DNA of 64,000 nt from Streptomyces tsukubensis (GTDB lineage: Bacteria; Actinomycetota; Actinomycetes; Streptomycetales; Streptomycetaceae): NCBI RefSeq assembly GCF_009296025.1, contig NZ_CP045178.1, positions 1,984,001 to 2,048,000 of the forward strand, given 5' to 3'. Under the pieces are notes generated by a model. The model saw only the letters and a list, made by a program, of their open reading frames with translations, searched no databases and was not told the origin of the DNA. A program made the translations under genes and the position numbers. Shown in pieces: positions 1 to 10,595 of the stretch (its first letter is position 1; each line of letters begins with the position of its first letter).

Positions 1-74
1 GTAGAGGACCGCCCAGCCCATGTACGCCCCTCTCTTCTGGCCAAGTGGCCGTCCACCGCAGCGGGTACGACCGG

Positions 75-995
75 TCAGGCCTGGTGGTGATGCAGGCCCA
101 GATTCTCGTAGATCTCCAGTGTCGCGGTGGAGTTGTTCAGCGTGATGAAGTGCAGCCCCGGGACACCCTCGGCCAGCAGCCGCGCGCAGAACTCCGTCGC
201 GAACTCGATGCCAATGGAGCGTACAGCGGCTGGATCCTCTTTGGCTGCGAGCATCCGCTCTTTCACCTCGGCGGGGAACTGCGAGGTGCTGAGCGAGGCG
301 ACCCGCTCCAGCTGCTTGATGTTCGTGATGGGCATGACCTCGGGGATGATCGGGGTCTCGCAGTCCGCCGCGCTCACCCGGTCACGAAGCCGCAGGTAGG
401 CGGAGGGATCGAAGAACATCTGAGTGATGGCGTAGTCGGCGCCCGCACGGCACTTCTCCACGAAATACCGGACATCCGTGTCCCACTCCAGTGAGCGGGG
501 GTGCATCTCGGGGAAGGCCGCGACGCCGACACAGAAATTGCCCGACTCTTTGATCAATCTGACCAGTTCGGAGGCGTACAGCACCCCTTCGGGGTGGCGC
601 ACCCACTCCCCCATGGGATCGCCGGGCGGGTCGCCGCGCACGGCGAGGATGTTGTGGATCCCGGCGTCCGCGTACTGCCCGACCATGTTGCGCAGCTCGG
701 CGACGGAGTGGTCGACGGCGGTGAGGTGCGCGACCGGGAGGAGCGTGGTGTCCTCGGCGATCTGCTGGGTGGCGCGCACCGTCCCCGAGCGGGTGGAGCC
801 GCCCGCGCCGTACGTCACGGAGACGAAGGAGGGAGCGACGGCCTCGACCCTGCGCAGGGCGTTCCAGAGGCTCCGCTCCCCCTTCGGTGTCTTCGGCGCC
901 CAGAACTCGAAGGAGTAAGAAGGCTTGCCTGAGGACAGCAGCTCGCGCACGGAGCGCGGGTGCGTCGTTCGGGTGGAAGCAGTGCCGAAGGCCAT
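75..995 (-). CDS. metF: 5,10-methylenetetrahydrofolate reductase MetF
   Basis: Cytosolic flavoenzyme that reduces 5,10-methylene-THF to 5-methyl-THF for methionine synthesis. The 306-residue length fits bacterial MetF. Visible family marks are the N-terminal SFEFWAPKT segment (catalytic Glu region), [20 protein letters not shown] (the Asp that contacts the flavin) and the ITQMFFD strand in the middle of the TIM barrel. The ATG start follows a plausible promoter about 50 bases upstream. It lies downstream of thiE on the same strand but 135 bases away, so it is probably transcribed separately. The fold and motifs are read directly; the physiological role is family knowledge. Confidence 0.95.
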   Translation of the reverse strand: MAFGTASTRTTHPRSVRELLSSGKPSYSFEFWAPKTPKGERSLWNALRRVEAVAPSFVSVTYGAGGSTRSGTVRATQQIAEDTTLLPVAHLTAVDHSVAELRNMVGQYADAGIHNILAVRGDPPGDPMGEWVRHPEGVLYASELVRLIKESGNFCVGVAAFPEMHPRSLEWDTDVRYFVEKCRAGADYAITQMFFDPSAYLRLRDRVSAADCETPIIPEVMPITNIKQLERVASLSTSQFPAEVKERMLAAKEDPAAVRSIGIEFATEFCARLLAEGVPGLHFITLNNSTATLEIYENLGLHHHQA

Positions 996-1041
996 ACCCG
1001 CAGGTTAACCAGGCCGTCGCGGTCACCCAACCACGCATGCC

Positions 1042-1071
1042 GTTATGCCCGAATAATCGGGTGCTTGTCCA
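1042..1071 (-). promoter_or_regulatory. candidate metF promoter
   Basis: On the minus strand TGGACA (1066-1071) and CATAAC (1042-1047) are separated by 18 bases, close to the vegetative consensus. The predicted start would leave a 5' leader of about 40 bases before the metF ATG at 995. Inferred from sequence only. Confidence 0.4.
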
Positions 1072-1130
1072 CGCCTCGGGACGGGCACCCCGAGGGGCCG
1101 GCCCTCCGGGGTCCCGTACGGGAAGCCGTC

Positions 1131-1820
1131 TCAGCCGGCCGCGCGCAGCCGCTCCGCGAACCTGGCGGCGGCGGCCTTGGGGTCGTCGGCCCCGGTGAGG
1201 GCGCGCACCACCACCACGCGGCGGGCGCCCGCTTCGATCACCTGGTCGAGGTTGTCCTCGTCGATGCCGCCGATCGCGAACCACGGCCGGTCGGTGGCCA
1301 GCGAGGCCGCGTACCGCACGAGGGGCAGACCTGGGGCGTGGCGTCCCGGCTTGGTCGGGGTGGGCCAGCACGGTCCTGTGCAGAAGTAGTCGACACCGTC
1401 CTGAGTGGCGGCGGCGGCCGCCTCCGGCTCGGCGTGCGTGGAGCGGCCGATGAGCGGGCGCGGGCCGACGAGGGCGCGGGCGGCGGGGACCGGCAGGTCG
1501 TCCTGGCCCAGGTGGAGGACGTCGGCGCCTGCCGCGTGGGCGATGTCGGCGCGGTCGTTCACCGCGAGGAGTTTGCCGTGTCTGCGGCAGGCGTCGGCGA
1601 ACACCTCCAGGCAGTCGAGTTCGGGGCCCGCCTCAAGCCCCTTGTCGCGCAGTTGCACGATGTCGACGCCTCCGGAGAGGACCGCGTCGAGGAACTGGGG
1701 CAGGTCGCCCTCGCGTCTGCGGGCGTCCACACAGAGGTAGAGCCTGGCGTCGGCGAGCGCCGCGCGTGCGCCGTCCGCGTCGATCCTCGCGCCCGGCGTG
1801 GGCGTGGCTGCGTCCGCCAT
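1131..1820 (-). CDS. thiE: thiamine-phosphate synthase ThiE
   Basis: Joins HMP-pyrophosphate and the thiazole phosphate to give thiamine monophosphate. The 229-residue TIM-barrel protein carries the expected segments in order: [33 protein letters not shown] (pyrophosphate-binding loop) and the IGGI phosphate-binding turn. The N-terminus has a short Ala/Asp-rich extension of about 20 residues before the first strand. It points away from the thiO-thiS-thiG operon some 2 kb away, so the thiazole branch and the coupling enzyme are near neighbours but in separate units; no TPP aptamer is visible in front of it. Confidence 0.95.
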   Translation of the reverse strand: MADAATPTPGARIDADGARAALADARLYLCVDARRREGDLPQFLDAVLSGGVDIVQLRDKGLEAGPELDCLEVFADACRRHGKLLAVNDRADIAHAAGADVLHLGQDDLPVPAARALVGPRPLIGRSTHAEPEAAAAATQDGVDYFCTGPCWPTPTKPGRHAPGLPLVRYAASLATDRPWFAIGGIDEDNLDQVIEAGARRVVVVRALTGADDPKAAAARFAERLRAAG

Positions 1821-1843
1821 GGAGTGGGCCCCCTTGTTGTGCG

Positions 1844-1876
1844 GCGGCGTACGGGCCGGGTGAGCCCGTACGCCGC
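1844..1876 (-). terminator. hairpin behind the Rv2175c-like gene
   Basis: A perfect 13-bp stem (1844-1856 with 1864-1876) and a 7-base loop sits 14 bases past the stop of the minus-strand gene that ends at 1890. There is no clear T-run, as is common for Streptomyces terminators. Confidence 0.5.
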
Positions 1877-1889
1877 TACGTATCGGCTG

Positions 1890-2255
1890 TCAGACGGCGA
1901 GCGCCTGGGCGCGGCGCTTCACCTCCGTGCCGCGATTCTCGCTCAGCGCCTGCGCGGGCGTGCCTGGCAGGGTGGGGTCGGGAGTGAAAAGCCACTCCAG
2001 GATCTCTTCGTCGGAGAAGCCGTCGTCCCGCAGGAGCGTCAGGGTGCCGCTGAGGCCCTTGACGACCTTGTCGCCGTCGATGAAGGCGGCGGGCACGTGC
2101 AGCGCCCTGTTCTCCCCACGCCGTACGGCGATGAGCTGGCCGTCCTTGACGAGCTGCCTGGCCTTGGTCACCACGACGTCGAACTGTTCCGCGATGTCGG
2201 GGAGGGTGAGCCAGGCGGGGACGAGAGCATCGATCTTTGCGTCAATCTCGGTCAC
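1890..2255 (-). CDS. Rv2175c-like winged-helix DNA-binding protein
   Basis: A 121-residue protein with an N-terminal helix-turn-helix (LTLPDIAEQFDVVVTKARQL) followed by a wing-like QLIAVRRG strand and the strongly conserved WLFTPDPTLPGTPAQAL tail. That tail and the overall length match the actinobacterial family of M. tuberculosis Rv2175c, a substrate of the Ser/Thr kinase PknL whose phosphorylation blocks DNA binding. Here a PASTA kinase is encoded 4 kb away, which supports the same partnership. The GTG start is the first in frame. DNA targets are unknown. The mycobacterial protein has a longer Thr-containing N-terminal arm than this one. Confidence 0.85.
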   Translation of the reverse strand: MTEIDAKIDALVPAWLTLPDIAEQFDVVVTKARQLVKDGQLIAVRRGENRALHVPAAFIDGDKVVKGLSGTLTLLRDDGFSDEEILEWLFTPDPTLPGTPAQALSENRGTEVKRRAQALAV

Positions 2256-2369
2256 GGGACAAGCGTGCCATCCCGGACCCGCACGTGGAAGCCGGGAGGG
2301 TCGGCAGGGGCGGGGGCTGACGTCTCCCGGCCCGCGAAACCCGGGCTCGGGCCCCGGGAACCCGTGCCG

Positions 2370-3602
2370 TCAGAGGGCGGAGGCCTTCAGCGGGAGGGCG
2401 GGGTCAGCGAGTCCCGCGGGATCCATCGTCGCCCCGGCCGCGATGAGCTTGCGGCCCTGCGCGAGGTCGCGCGGCCTGCCCACGGCGAGTACGGCGACCA
2501 GTGCGCCCTCCCGCAGCCAGCACACCGACCAGGCGCTGCCGCCCGGGTCGCCGCGCCACACCGCGGTGTCGCCCGCCGGGTGGTGTCCCGCGTACTGCAC
2601 GAACCGCCCGAACTGCTCGGACCAGAAGTAGGGCACGGGGTCGTACTCCGTGGGGCCCTCGCCGACGGTGCCGACGATCCCGGCGGCGACGGCGCGCGGG
2701 CCCTGGAGGGCGTTGTCCCAGTGGTGTACGAGCAGCCGCTCGCCGTACCTGCGGGAGGGGAAGGAGGCGCAGTCCCCGACCGCGTAGACGTCGGGCACCG
2801 AGGCGCGCAGCCACGCGTCGGCCTCCACGGAGCCGTCCCTGGCCAGGGCGATGCCCGACCCGTCGAGCCACCCCGTGTCGGGGCGTGCGCCGACCCCGAC
2901 GACCACGGCCCCCGCCTTGAGGACGGTGGAGTCGGTCAGCCGTACCGCGCCCTCCCCGACGCTCTCGACCCGGGCGCCGGTGAGCAGCCTGGCCCCGCTC
3001 TGCGCGTACCAGACCGCCATGGGCGCGGCGATCTCGGCGGGCAGGGTGCCTGCCAGGGGCCGGTCCGCGGCCTCCACGACGGTGACGGCGCAGCCGGCCT
3101 CGCGGGCCGCGGTGGTGAACTCGGCGCCGATCCAGCCCGCTCCGACCACGACGACCTCGTGCTGGGCGGCGAGTACGGGGCGCAGGGCGCGCACGTCGTC
3201 GAGGGTGCGCAGGAGGTGGACGCCCGCCATCTCCTCGGTGCCCGGCAGGGTGACGGGCGCGGCCCCGGTGGCGAGGACCAGTACGTCGTAGGGGACGGGG
3301 TCCCCGGCCGTGTCCACTTCGTGGTCGTGGGGGCGTACGCCGGTGACCTCGGTGGCGAGCCGCAGCTCCACGCCGAGTGCGGCGAAGTCGATGTCGAAGG
3401 CGGAGCCCTCGGCCTTGCCGAGCAGTACGGCCTTCGACAAGGGCGGCCGGTCGTACGGCTGGTGGGGCTCCGCGCCGATCAGGGTGATCGTGCCTTCGTA
3501 TCCCCGTTCCCGCAGGGCGACCGCGGTCTGCACCCCGGCCATGCCGGCCCCGACGATCACCGTGCGCTGTCCTGGGAGGGCTGCCCCGCTTCGTTGGTCC
3601 AC
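2370..3602 (-). CDS. NAD(P)/FAD-dependent oxidoreductase (ferredoxin/rubredoxin reductase type)
   Basis: About 410 residues with two Rossmann motifs: VIVGAGMAGVQTAVALRERG for FAD at the N-terminus and VVVGAGWIGAEFTTAAREAG for NAD(P)H in the middle. DVYAVGDCASF, the FAD-closing motif, lies near residue 290. The HHWDNALQGPRAVAAGIVG and PYFWSEQFG segments are typical of ferredoxin or rubredoxin reductases of the BphA4/putidaredoxin reductase group. The GTG at 3602 is chosen because it precedes the first Rossmann strand closely; its Shine-Dalgarno spacing is long, so the start is uncertain. It is divergent from the thiamine operon. No ferredoxin is adjacent, and the electron acceptor is unknown. 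Confidence 0.8.
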   Translation of the reverse strand: MDQRSGAALPGQRTVIVGAGMAGVQTAVALRERGYEGTITLIGAEPHQPYDRPPLSKAVLLGKAEGSAFDIDFAALGVELRLATEVTGVRPHDHEVDTAGDPVPYDVLVLATGAAPVTLPGTEEMAGVHLLRTLDDVRALRPVLAAQHEVVVVGAGWIGAEFTTAAREAGCAVTVVEAADRPLAGTLPAEIAAPMAVWYAQSGARLLTGARVESVGEGAVRLTDSTVLKAGAVVVGVGARPDTGWLDGSGIALARDGSVEADAWLRASVPDVYAVGDCASFPSRRYGERLLVHHWDNALQGPRAVAAGIVGTVGEGPTEYDPVPYFWSEQFGRFVQYAGHHPAGDTAVWRGDPGGSAWSVCWLREGALVAVLAVGRPRDLAQGRKLIAAGATMDPAGLADPALPLKASAL

Positions 3603-3754
3603 CCGGTCACTGTAGGTCTCCTCCTGTGGGCGTCCTCGGCGCCGGGGTACGAGATCCGGGACACACCACGTCATGGACGGCCCGGCACCAAGGGCCTGGC
3701 ACCGTGGCCGTACCGGTGTGCGGGACGACGGGCTAGGGTGGCGGGACAGAACTA

Positions 3755-3844
3755 CTCGCGGGAGTCCGGACGACCGGGCTGAGAGGGAGGCTGACGGCCT
3801 TCGACCGTACGAACCTGATCCGGGTCATGCCGGCGAAGGGAGGG
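3755..3844 (+). promoter_or_regulatory. TPP riboswitch (THI box)
   Basis: The region holds the conserved CTGAGAGGGA box (from 3779) and the distal ACCTGATCCGGGTCATGCCGG GCGAAGGGAG-type segment (about 3812-3844), which together form the thiamine-pyrophosphate aptamer. The aptamer ends only about a dozen bases before the thiO ATG at 3856 and includes the purine-rich ribosome-binding tract. Translational occlusion of the start is therefore the likely mechanism, as known for many actinobacterial THI boxes. Confidence 0.9.
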
Positions 3845-3855
3845 GCTGGAAGCCC

Positions 3856-5129
3856 ATGCGGACCCACATACAGGCACAGTCGCCACCGTCGTCCCCGTCC
3901 ACCACGTCGTCGGCGTCGCCGCGCGTCGCCGCCACCCCGGCCGGTACGGCTTCCGGGGCGGCCGACGTACTGGTCGTGGGTGGCGGCATCATCGGCCTGG
4001 TCACGGCCTGGCGGGCGGCGGGGCGCGGACTGCGTACGGCGGTCGTGGACCCGGAGCCCGGGGGTGGCGCGGCCCGTGTCGCGGCCGGGATGCTCGCCGC
4101 CGTCACCGAACTGCACTACGGCGAGGAGACCCTGCTCGGCCTCAACCTCGCCTCGGCCGCGCGGTACCCGGATTTCGCGGCGGAGCTGGCCGGGGCGAGC
4201 GGCGAGGAGCTGGGCTACCGCACCTGCGGCACGCTGGCCGTGGCGCTCGACGCGGACGACCGCGCGCACCTGCGGGAGTTGCACGCGTTCCAGCAGCGTC
4301 ACGGCCTCGTCTCCGAGTGGCTGACGGGCCGGGAGTGCCGGCGTCTTGAGCCGATGCTCGCGCCGGGCGTCCGCGGCGGCCTGCGGGTGGACGGGGACCA
4401 TCAGATCGACCCGCGCCGGCTGGCGAAGGCCCTGGTCGTCGCGTGTGAGCGGGCCGGTGTGACGTTCCACAGGCAGTGGGCGCGGCGGCTCGACGTCTCG
4501 GCGGGGCGCGCGCGGGGTGTGACCCTCGCCGACGGGGTGGCGCTGAGCGCGGGGCAGACCGTACTCGCGGCGGGCAGTCTCAGCGGGCGCCTCGACGGTG
4601 TGCCCGAGAACGTGCTGCCCCCGGTGCGGCCCGTGAAGGGGCAGGTGGTGCGGTTGACGGTACCGGCCTCGCACGCGCCGTTCCTGAGCCGTACGGTCCG
4701 CGCCGTCGTACGCGGCTCCGCCCTCTACCTCGTCCCCAGGGAGAACGGCGAACTGGTCGTCGGCGCGACCAGCGAGGAGATGGGCTGGGACACGACGGTG
4801 ACGGCGGGCGGGGTGTACGAGCTGTTGCGCGACGCCCACGAGCTGGTGCCCGGCATCACGGAACTCCCGCTGACCGAGACCCTCGCGGGGCTGCGTCCCT
4901 GCTCGCCCGATAACGCCCCGGCGCTCGGCCCGACCTCGCTGCCCGGGCTTCAGGTGGCCACCGGGCACTTCCGCAACGGTGTGCTGCTCACCCCCGTCAC
5001 CGGCGAGATCATGGCCCACGCCCTCACCACCGGCGAACTCCCCCCGGAGGCCGGAGCCTTCGGCCCTTCCCGGTTCACCGGGGACAGCGGCGCCCCCACC
5101 GTCGCCCCCACCGTTCTGGAGCAGTCCGT

Positions 5130-5133
<4 letters not shown>
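3856..5133 (+). CDS. thiO: glycine oxidase ThiO
   Basis: FAD enzyme that oxidises glycine to iminoacetate (dehydroglycine), the precursor used by ThiG in aerobic thiazole synthesis. From the chosen ATG the protein has 425 residues. After a low-complexity N-terminus comes the FAD Rossmann motif VLVVGGGIIGLVTAWRAAGRG, then GGAARVAAGMLAAVTE and a C-terminal LRPCSPDNAPALGP...GHFRNGVLLTPVTGE, all characteristic of ThiO and related DAO-family oxidases. The ATG at 3856 is selected because it follows the TPP riboswitch; the open frame extends further upstream through the aptamer, where translation is not expected. It overlaps thiS by 4 bases (ATGA), suggesting translational coupling. Confidence 0.93.
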
Positions 5134-6153
<1,020 letters not shown>

Positions 6154-6262
6154 GGCGGGGCACCGACCCTGGGAGCGGCCCCGTAGGTGAGAGGCCGGTC
6201 ACAGCTCCGCTCCAGATCGGTCGCGGAGGCCCTTGGCGGTAAGGGGTGTCCGCGGGTCCTCG

Positions 6263-6268
6263 TAGACT
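6263..6268 (+). promoter_or_regulatory. -10 element for a probably leaderless kinase mRNA
   Basis: TAGACT lies exactly 6 bases before the GTG of the kinase gene, and no Shine-Dalgarno sequence precedes that GTG. This spacing is typical of Streptomyces leaderless transcripts. The -35 region is weak. Confidence 0.4.
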
Positions 6269-6274
6269 CGCGGC

Positions 6275-8215
6275 GTGGATACGACGCTTGGCGACCAGCA
6301 CGCGCCGCTCGTCGGGCTGGTGCTCGATGGACGGTACCGCGTCGACGCGCTCATCGCGGTCGGCGGCATGGCCACGGTCTACCGGGCCGTGGACATCCGG
6401 CTCGACCGGGTCGTCGCCCTCAAGGTCATGCATCCCGCGCTGGCTGCCGACGTGTCGTTCGTGGAGCGGTTCATCCGGGAGGCCAAGTCGGTCGCCCGTC
6501 TCGACCACCCCAACGTCGTCGGTGTCTACGACCAGGGCGCGGAGGGTGCCAACGTCTATCTGGCGATGGAGTACATCGCCGGCTGCACCCTGCGTGACGT
6601 GCTGCGGGAGCGCGGGGCGCTGCGGCCGAGGGCCGCGCTCGACATCCTCGAACCGATCCTCGCCGCGCTGGGCGCCGCGCATCGTGCCGGGCTCGTGCAC
6701 CGCGACATGAAGCCGGAGAACGTCCTCATAGGGGACGACGGCCGGGTGAAGGTCGCGGACTTCGGGCTGGTGCGCGCGGTGGACACGGTGACGCAGACGA
6801 CGGGGGCCGTACTCGGCACGGTCTCGTATCTCGCGCCCGAGCAGATCGAGCACGGCACCGCGGATCCGCGCGTCGACGTGTACGCCTGCGGGGTCATGCT
6901 CCACGAGATGCTGACCGGCGCCAAGCCGCACACCGGGGACTCCGCCGCTCAGGTCCTCTACCGCCATCTCAACGAGGACGTGCCCCCGCCGTCCGCGGCC
7001 GTTCCCGGGTTGCCCGCCGTCCTGGACGACCTGGTCGCGACGGCCGCGGCCCGCGTCCCCGAGGCGCGGCCCGCGGACGCGGTCGGTTTCCTGGCCAGGG
7101 TCAGGGTGGCGTGCGAGGAGCTGACGGACGCGCAGCTCGACTCCGTGCCGCCGGGGGCCACCGAGGAGGGCCACGACAACGCGTACGACAGGACGAGTGT
7201 GATCCCGCGCGCGCTGCGCACCGAGCGGCCGCCACCGCCGCTCGATCCCGCCGCCGACGAGGCGGCCCTGAACAGGACGAGCCGGCTGGAGACATCGCCG
7301 CCACCGCCCGCTCCGCGGGCCCTCCGCCGGGCGGGACTGCCACGGCGGGGGACGCTCGCGGTGATCGTCGCCGTGGTGCTCGCCCTGGGGATCGGCGTGG
7401 GTGTCTGGTACATCAACACCGGGCAGTTCACCCAGGTCCCGCCGCTGCTGACCAAGACCGAGAAGGAGGCGGAGAAGCGCCTCCACGACTCGGGGCTCTC
7501 GGTGAAGTCGGTCAAGCGCCAGTACAGCGACTCGGACGACCGGGGCACCGTCATGGGGACCGATCCCGCGTCGGGCGCCCGGATACGCGGCAACGGCAAG
7601 GTGACGCTGACGATCTCCCGTGGTCCGCGCATCGTGGCGGTCCCCGACATCGTGGGCAGCGAGCTGGACAGGGCCAGGGACGAGCTGCGTGCCAAGGGCC
7701 TGCCACCCGGCATGGTGACGCGCGCGTTCAGCGACGACGTTCCCAAGGGCTCCGTCATCAAGAGTGACCCCGCGCCCGGCAGCAAGCGCAGGACGGGCAC
7801 GCCGGTGGCGCTCACCGTCAGCAAGGGCGAGGCGATCGAGGTCCCCGGCGTCAGCGGCGAGTCGCTGGACGACGCGAGGTCGGAGCTGGAGGAGGAGGGG
7901 CTGAAGGTCGCCGTCTCACCGAAGCGGGTCTTCTCCGACGAGGACAAGGGCGATGTCGCGAAGCAGTCGCCCGCGGAGGGCAGGACGCTCGCCGAGGGCG
8001 GCAAGGTGACGCTCACCCTCTCCAAGGGCCAGGACATGGTCGAGGTCCCCGACGTCACCGACAAGAAGGCGGACGAGGCCAAGAAGACGCTGGAGGACGC
8101 GGGGTTCACCGTCGGCGTCTCCCGCTGGTTCTTCGGGGACACGGTCTGGGACCAGTCGGTCGACGGCGGCGACGAGGCACCGAGGGGCAGCAGGATCACG
8201 ATCCGGGTGCGGTGA
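6275..8215 (+). CDS. membrane Ser/Thr protein kinase with four PASTA repeats
   Basis: A 646-residue PknB/PknL-type receptor kinase. The cytoplasmic kinase domain (about residues 20-280) has the glycine loop AVGGMATVY, Lys50 in VALKVM, catalytic HRDMKPEN with Asp144 and DFG with Asp162. A disordered Pro/Glu linker follows, then one membrane helix (about 359-381, AVIVAVVLALGIGVGVWYI). Outside are four PASTA repeats (about 386-646), each ending in TLTISRG, ALTVSKG, TLTLSKG or ITIRV, which in this family bind peptidoglycan fragments. A Rv2175c-like protein nearby is a likely substrate by analogy with PknL; mycobacterial PknL lacks such a PASTA ectodomain as far as I recall. The predicted mRNA is leaderless. 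Confidence 0.93.
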   Translation: MDTTLGDQHAPLVGLVLDGRYRVDALIAVGGMATVYRAVDIRLDRVVALKVMHPALAADVSFVERFIREAKSVARLDHPNVVGVYDQGAEGANVYLAMEYIAGCTLRDVLRERGALRPRAALDILEPILAALGAAHRAGLVHRDMKPENVLIGDDGRVKVADFGLVRAVDTVTQTTGAVLGTVSYLAPEQIEHGTADPRVDVYACGVMLHEMLTGAKPHTGDSAAQVLYRHLNEDVPPPSAAVPGLPAVLDDLVATAAARVPEARPADAVGFLARVRVACEELTDAQLDSVPPGATEEGHDNAYDRTSVIPRALRTERPPPPLDPAADEAALNRTSRLETSPPPPAPRALRRAGLPRRGTLAVIVAVVLALGIGVGVWYINTGQFTQVPPLLTKTEKEAEKRLHDSGLSVKSVKRQYSDSDDRGTVMGTDPASGARIRGNGKVTLTISRGPRIVAVPDIVGSELDRARDELRAKGLPPGMVTRAFSDDVPKGSVIKSDPAPGSKRRTGTPVALTVSKGEAIEVPGVSGESLDDARSELEEEGLKVAVSPKRVFSDEDKGDVAKQSPAEGRTLAEGGKVTLTLSKGQDMVEVPDVTDKKADEAKKTLEDAGFTVGVSRWFFGDTVWDQSVDGGDEAPRGSRITIRVR

Positions 8216-8284
8216 GGGGCGCCCGCCGGGCGAACCCTGGGTGTGGCCGCGAGGCTCCGTACCGGCCGTGCCACCCTTGCCTCT

Positions 8285-9184
8285 GTGACCAGCTCAGATA
8301 CAAGCCCCTCCGTACTGTCCCCCGCCCGCGTCCGTAACCCCGTCGGCGCGCACATCCCCGTGGCGGGCGGGCTCGCCAAGGTGGGGCTCGCCTACGCGGC
8401 GGATCTGCACGCCGAGAGCGTGCAGGTCTTCGTGGCCAACCCGCGGGGCTGGGCCACTCCCGACGGGAACCCCCGGCAGGACGAGGAGTTCAGGGAGGCC
8501 TGCGCGCGGCTGGCGCTGCCCGCCTATGTGCACGCGCCCTACCTCATCAATTTCGGGTCGCACACGGAGGCGACCGCGGAGAAGTCCGTGGAGTCGCTGC
8601 GGCACTCGCTGCGCAGGGCGCGGGAGATCGGCGCGCTCGGGGTCGTCGTGCACACCGGCTCCGCGACAGGGGGCCGCACACGGGCCGTCGCCCTGGGGCA
8701 GCTGCGCGAACTGCTGCTGCCGCTCCTCGACGAGCTGACCCACGACGACGATCCGTATCTGCTGCTGGAGTCCACCGCGGGGCAGGGGGCGTCGCTCTGC
8801 GCGCGGACCTGGGACTTCGGGCCGTACTTCGAGGCGCTCGACTCGCATCCCATGCTCGGTGTCTGTCTCGACACCTGCCACATCTTCGCGGCGGGACACG
8901 ACCTCGCCGGCCACGGCGGTATGAAAGAGACGCTCGACCTGCTGGTCGACACCGTCGGCGCGGGCCGGCTGAAGCTGATTCACGCCAATGACTCGAAGGA
9001 CGTGACCGGCGCCCACAAGGACCGGCACGAGAACATCGGTGCGGGTCACATCGGCGCGGAGCCCTTCCGCGAGCTGTTCTCCCATCCGGCGACCGAGGGC
9101 GTACCGCTGGTCATCGAGACGCCGGGCGGCAAGGAGGGCCACGTGGCCGACGTGGCCCGGCTGAAGGAGCTGCGCGAGGGATGA
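8285..9184 (+). CDS. nfo: deoxyribonuclease IV / AP endonuclease Nfo
   Basis: Metal-dependent endonuclease that cuts 5' of abasic sites in base-excision repair. From the GTG at 8285 it has 299 residues, near the 285 of E. coli Nfo. The trinuclear zinc ligands are all visible: His in YVHAPYLINF, His in VVVHTGSATGG, Glu in LLLESTAG, Asp and His in CLDTCHIFAAGHD, His in LIHANDSK, Asp and His in KDRHENIGAGH, and Glu in VIETPGG. An upstream ATG-free extension in the same frame looks non-coding. The gene is followed at once by a short degenerate repeat tract. Confidence 0.92.
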   Translation: MTSSDTSPSVLSPARVRNPVGAHIPVAGGLAKVGLAYAADLHAESVQVFVANPRGWATPDGNPRQDEEFREACARLALPAYVHAPYLINFGSHTEATAEKSVESLRHSLRRAREIGALGVVVHTGSATGGRTRAVALGQLRELLLPLLDELTHDDDPYLLLESTAGQGASLCARTWDFGPYFEALDSHPMLGVCLDTCHIFAAGHDLAGHGGMKETLDLLVDTVGAGRLKLIHANDSKDVTGAHKDRHENIGAGHIGAEPFRELFSHPATEGVPLVIETPGGKEGHVADVARLKELREG

Positions 9185-9275
9185 CGGTCTCGGGCGGGCG
9201 AGGTCCTGACGGTCGCCCCGACGCGGGTGAGATCGTGACGGCCGCCCGCACGCGGGTGAGGTCCGACGGGCGCCC
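9174..9275 (+). repeat. short degenerate repeats anchored on the nfo stop codon
   Basis: The last bases of nfo with its stop (GCGAGGGATGACGGTC at 9174) recur as imperfect copies beginning at 9198, 9227 and 9256, a period of 24-29 bases. The second and third copies keep TGACGG at the stop-codon position. Small example of a pattern seen behind several genes in this window. Confidence 0.5.
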
Positions 9276-9293
9276 CGCAGCTGCGAGCACCCC

Positions 9294-9920
9294 CTACAGC
9301 TCGGGGCCGTCCCCTCGTTCCTCCTGGTAGGAGTAGCGCTGCTCAAGCCAGGGGTCACCGATGTTGTGATAGCCGCGCTCCTCCCAGAAGCCGCGGCGGT
9401 CCGCCGTCATGTATTCGATACCTCTGACCCATTTGGGCCCCTTCCACGCGTAAAGGTGAGGCACCACGAGACGCAGCGGAAATCCGTGCTCGGCTGTGAG
9501 CAGTTCGCCGTCCTTGTGGGTGGCGAAAATCGTGCGCTCAGCCGTGAAGTCGGAAAGGCGCAGATTGGAACTGAAGCCGTACTCCGCCCAGACCATCACA
9601 TGGGTGACCGAAGGGGCCGGTGGGGCGAGTTCCAGAAGGGTGCGGGCGTGGACACCACCCCATTCGGCGCCCGTCATGCTGAATTTCGTCACGCAGTGCA
9701 GATCGGCCTCGACCGTGCCGTAGGGCAGGGCCGAGAACTCCTCGTGGCTCCAGCGGTGCTTGTCGCCGTCGGCGGTCGTCCCGAAGACCCGGAACTCCCA
9801 GCGTTCGGGGCGGAACTTGGGCACGGGGCCGTAGTGCGTGACCGGCCAGCCGCGCTGATGCCGCTGGCCAGGAGGTAGCTGCGACCCCAGCGCGTCTCCT
9901 CGGCTCTCCGGCTGACCCAT
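9294..9920 (-). CDS. molybdopterin-dependent sulfite-oxidase-like oxidoreductase
   Basis: A 208-residue protein of the compact sulfite oxidase-like (SUOX, COG2041) family. The LHCVTKFS segment supplies the cysteine that coordinates molybdenum, and GVHARTLLELA, LRLVVPHLYAWKGPKWVRGIEYM and GYHNIGDPW are standard for the fold. The ATG at 9920 is chosen over a longer frame because homologues begin shortly before the HYGPVPKF segment. There is no Tat or Sec signal, so it appears cytoplasmic, unlike YedY. No heme or dimerisation domain is present. Substrate unknown. Confidence 0.85.
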   Translation of the reverse strand: MGQPESRGDALGSQLPPGQRHQRGWPVTHYGPVPKFRPERWEFRVFGTTADGDKHRWSHEEFSALPYGTVEADLHCVTKFSMTGAEWGGVHARTLLELAPPAPSVTHVMVWAEYGFSSNLRLSDFTAERTIFATHKDGELLTAEHGFPLRLVVPHLYAWKGPKWVRGIEYMTADRRGFWEERGYHNIGDPWLEQRYSYQEERGDGPEL

Positions 9921-10077
9921 GCGTCCATCCTGACAGACAGCGAAGGCCACGGGTGACCAGGTCTGCCCCGATTCGGGCAACTCCGACTAAGCATGCACTT
10001 ACTGGACGGCTCTGAATGGGCAGTGCGAGGATGCGCGGAATCCGCCTGCCCGCGCCGCACGGAAGGAGCCCGCCAAG

Positions 10078-10557
10078 ATGCAGGGCGACCCTGAGGTCAT
10101 CGAATTCCTGAATGAACAGCTCACGGCCGAATTGACAGCCATCAATCAGTACTTTCTGCACGCGAAGATGCAGGAGAACTTCGGCTGGACGAAGCTGGCC
10201 AAGTACACCAGGTCCGAGTCCTTCGACGAGATGAAGCACGCGGAGATCCTGACCGACCGGATCCTCTTCCTCGACGCCCTGCCCAACTACCAGCGGCTCT
10301 TCCACGTACGAGTGGGCCAGACCGTCACGGAGATGTTCCGCGCCGACCGCGAGGTCGAGGTCGAGGCGATCGACCGCCTGAAGCGGGGCATCGAGGTCAT
10401 GCGCGCCAAGGGCGACCACACCTCCAAGGGCATCTTCGAGGACATCCTGGCCGACGAGGAACACCACATCGACTACCTCGACACCCAGCTCGACCTGGTC
10501 GAGAAGCTCGGCGAGGCCCTCTACATCGCGCAACTCATCGAGCAGCCGAGCAGTTGA
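10078..10557 (+). CDS. bfr: bacterioferritin Bfr
   Basis: 24-mer iron-storage protein. All ferroxidase ligands align at the classical positions: Glu18, Glu51, His54, Glu94, Glu127 and His130. Met52, the axial ligand of the inter-subunit heme, is present, so this is a true bacterioferritin rather than a ferritin. Length is 159 residues, as expected. AAGGAG lies 11 bases before the ATG. It is convergent with bfd, which encodes its electron-donating ferredoxin partner. Confidence 0.96.
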   Translation: MQGDPEVIEFLNEQLTAELTAINQYFLHAKMQENFGWTKLAKYTRSESFDEMKHAEILTDRILFLDALPNYQRLFHVRVGQTVTEMFRADREVEVEAIDRLKRGIEVMRAKGDHTSKGIFEDILADEEHHIDYLDTQLDLVEKLGEALYIAQLIEQPSS

Positions 10558-10595
10558 CCCGGCGGCGACGGTGACCGCCAGGGGCGTGCCTGGAC

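Noticed and set aside
1..74. Possible gene end left of metF
   Set aside because: Only 74 bases are visible, with no frame that shows a recognisable product.
960..3782. A 940-codon plus-strand open frame
   Set aside because: It runs antisense through metF, thiE, the Rv2175c-like gene and the oxidoreductase, with low-complexity composition; the minus-strand genes have recognisable motifs.
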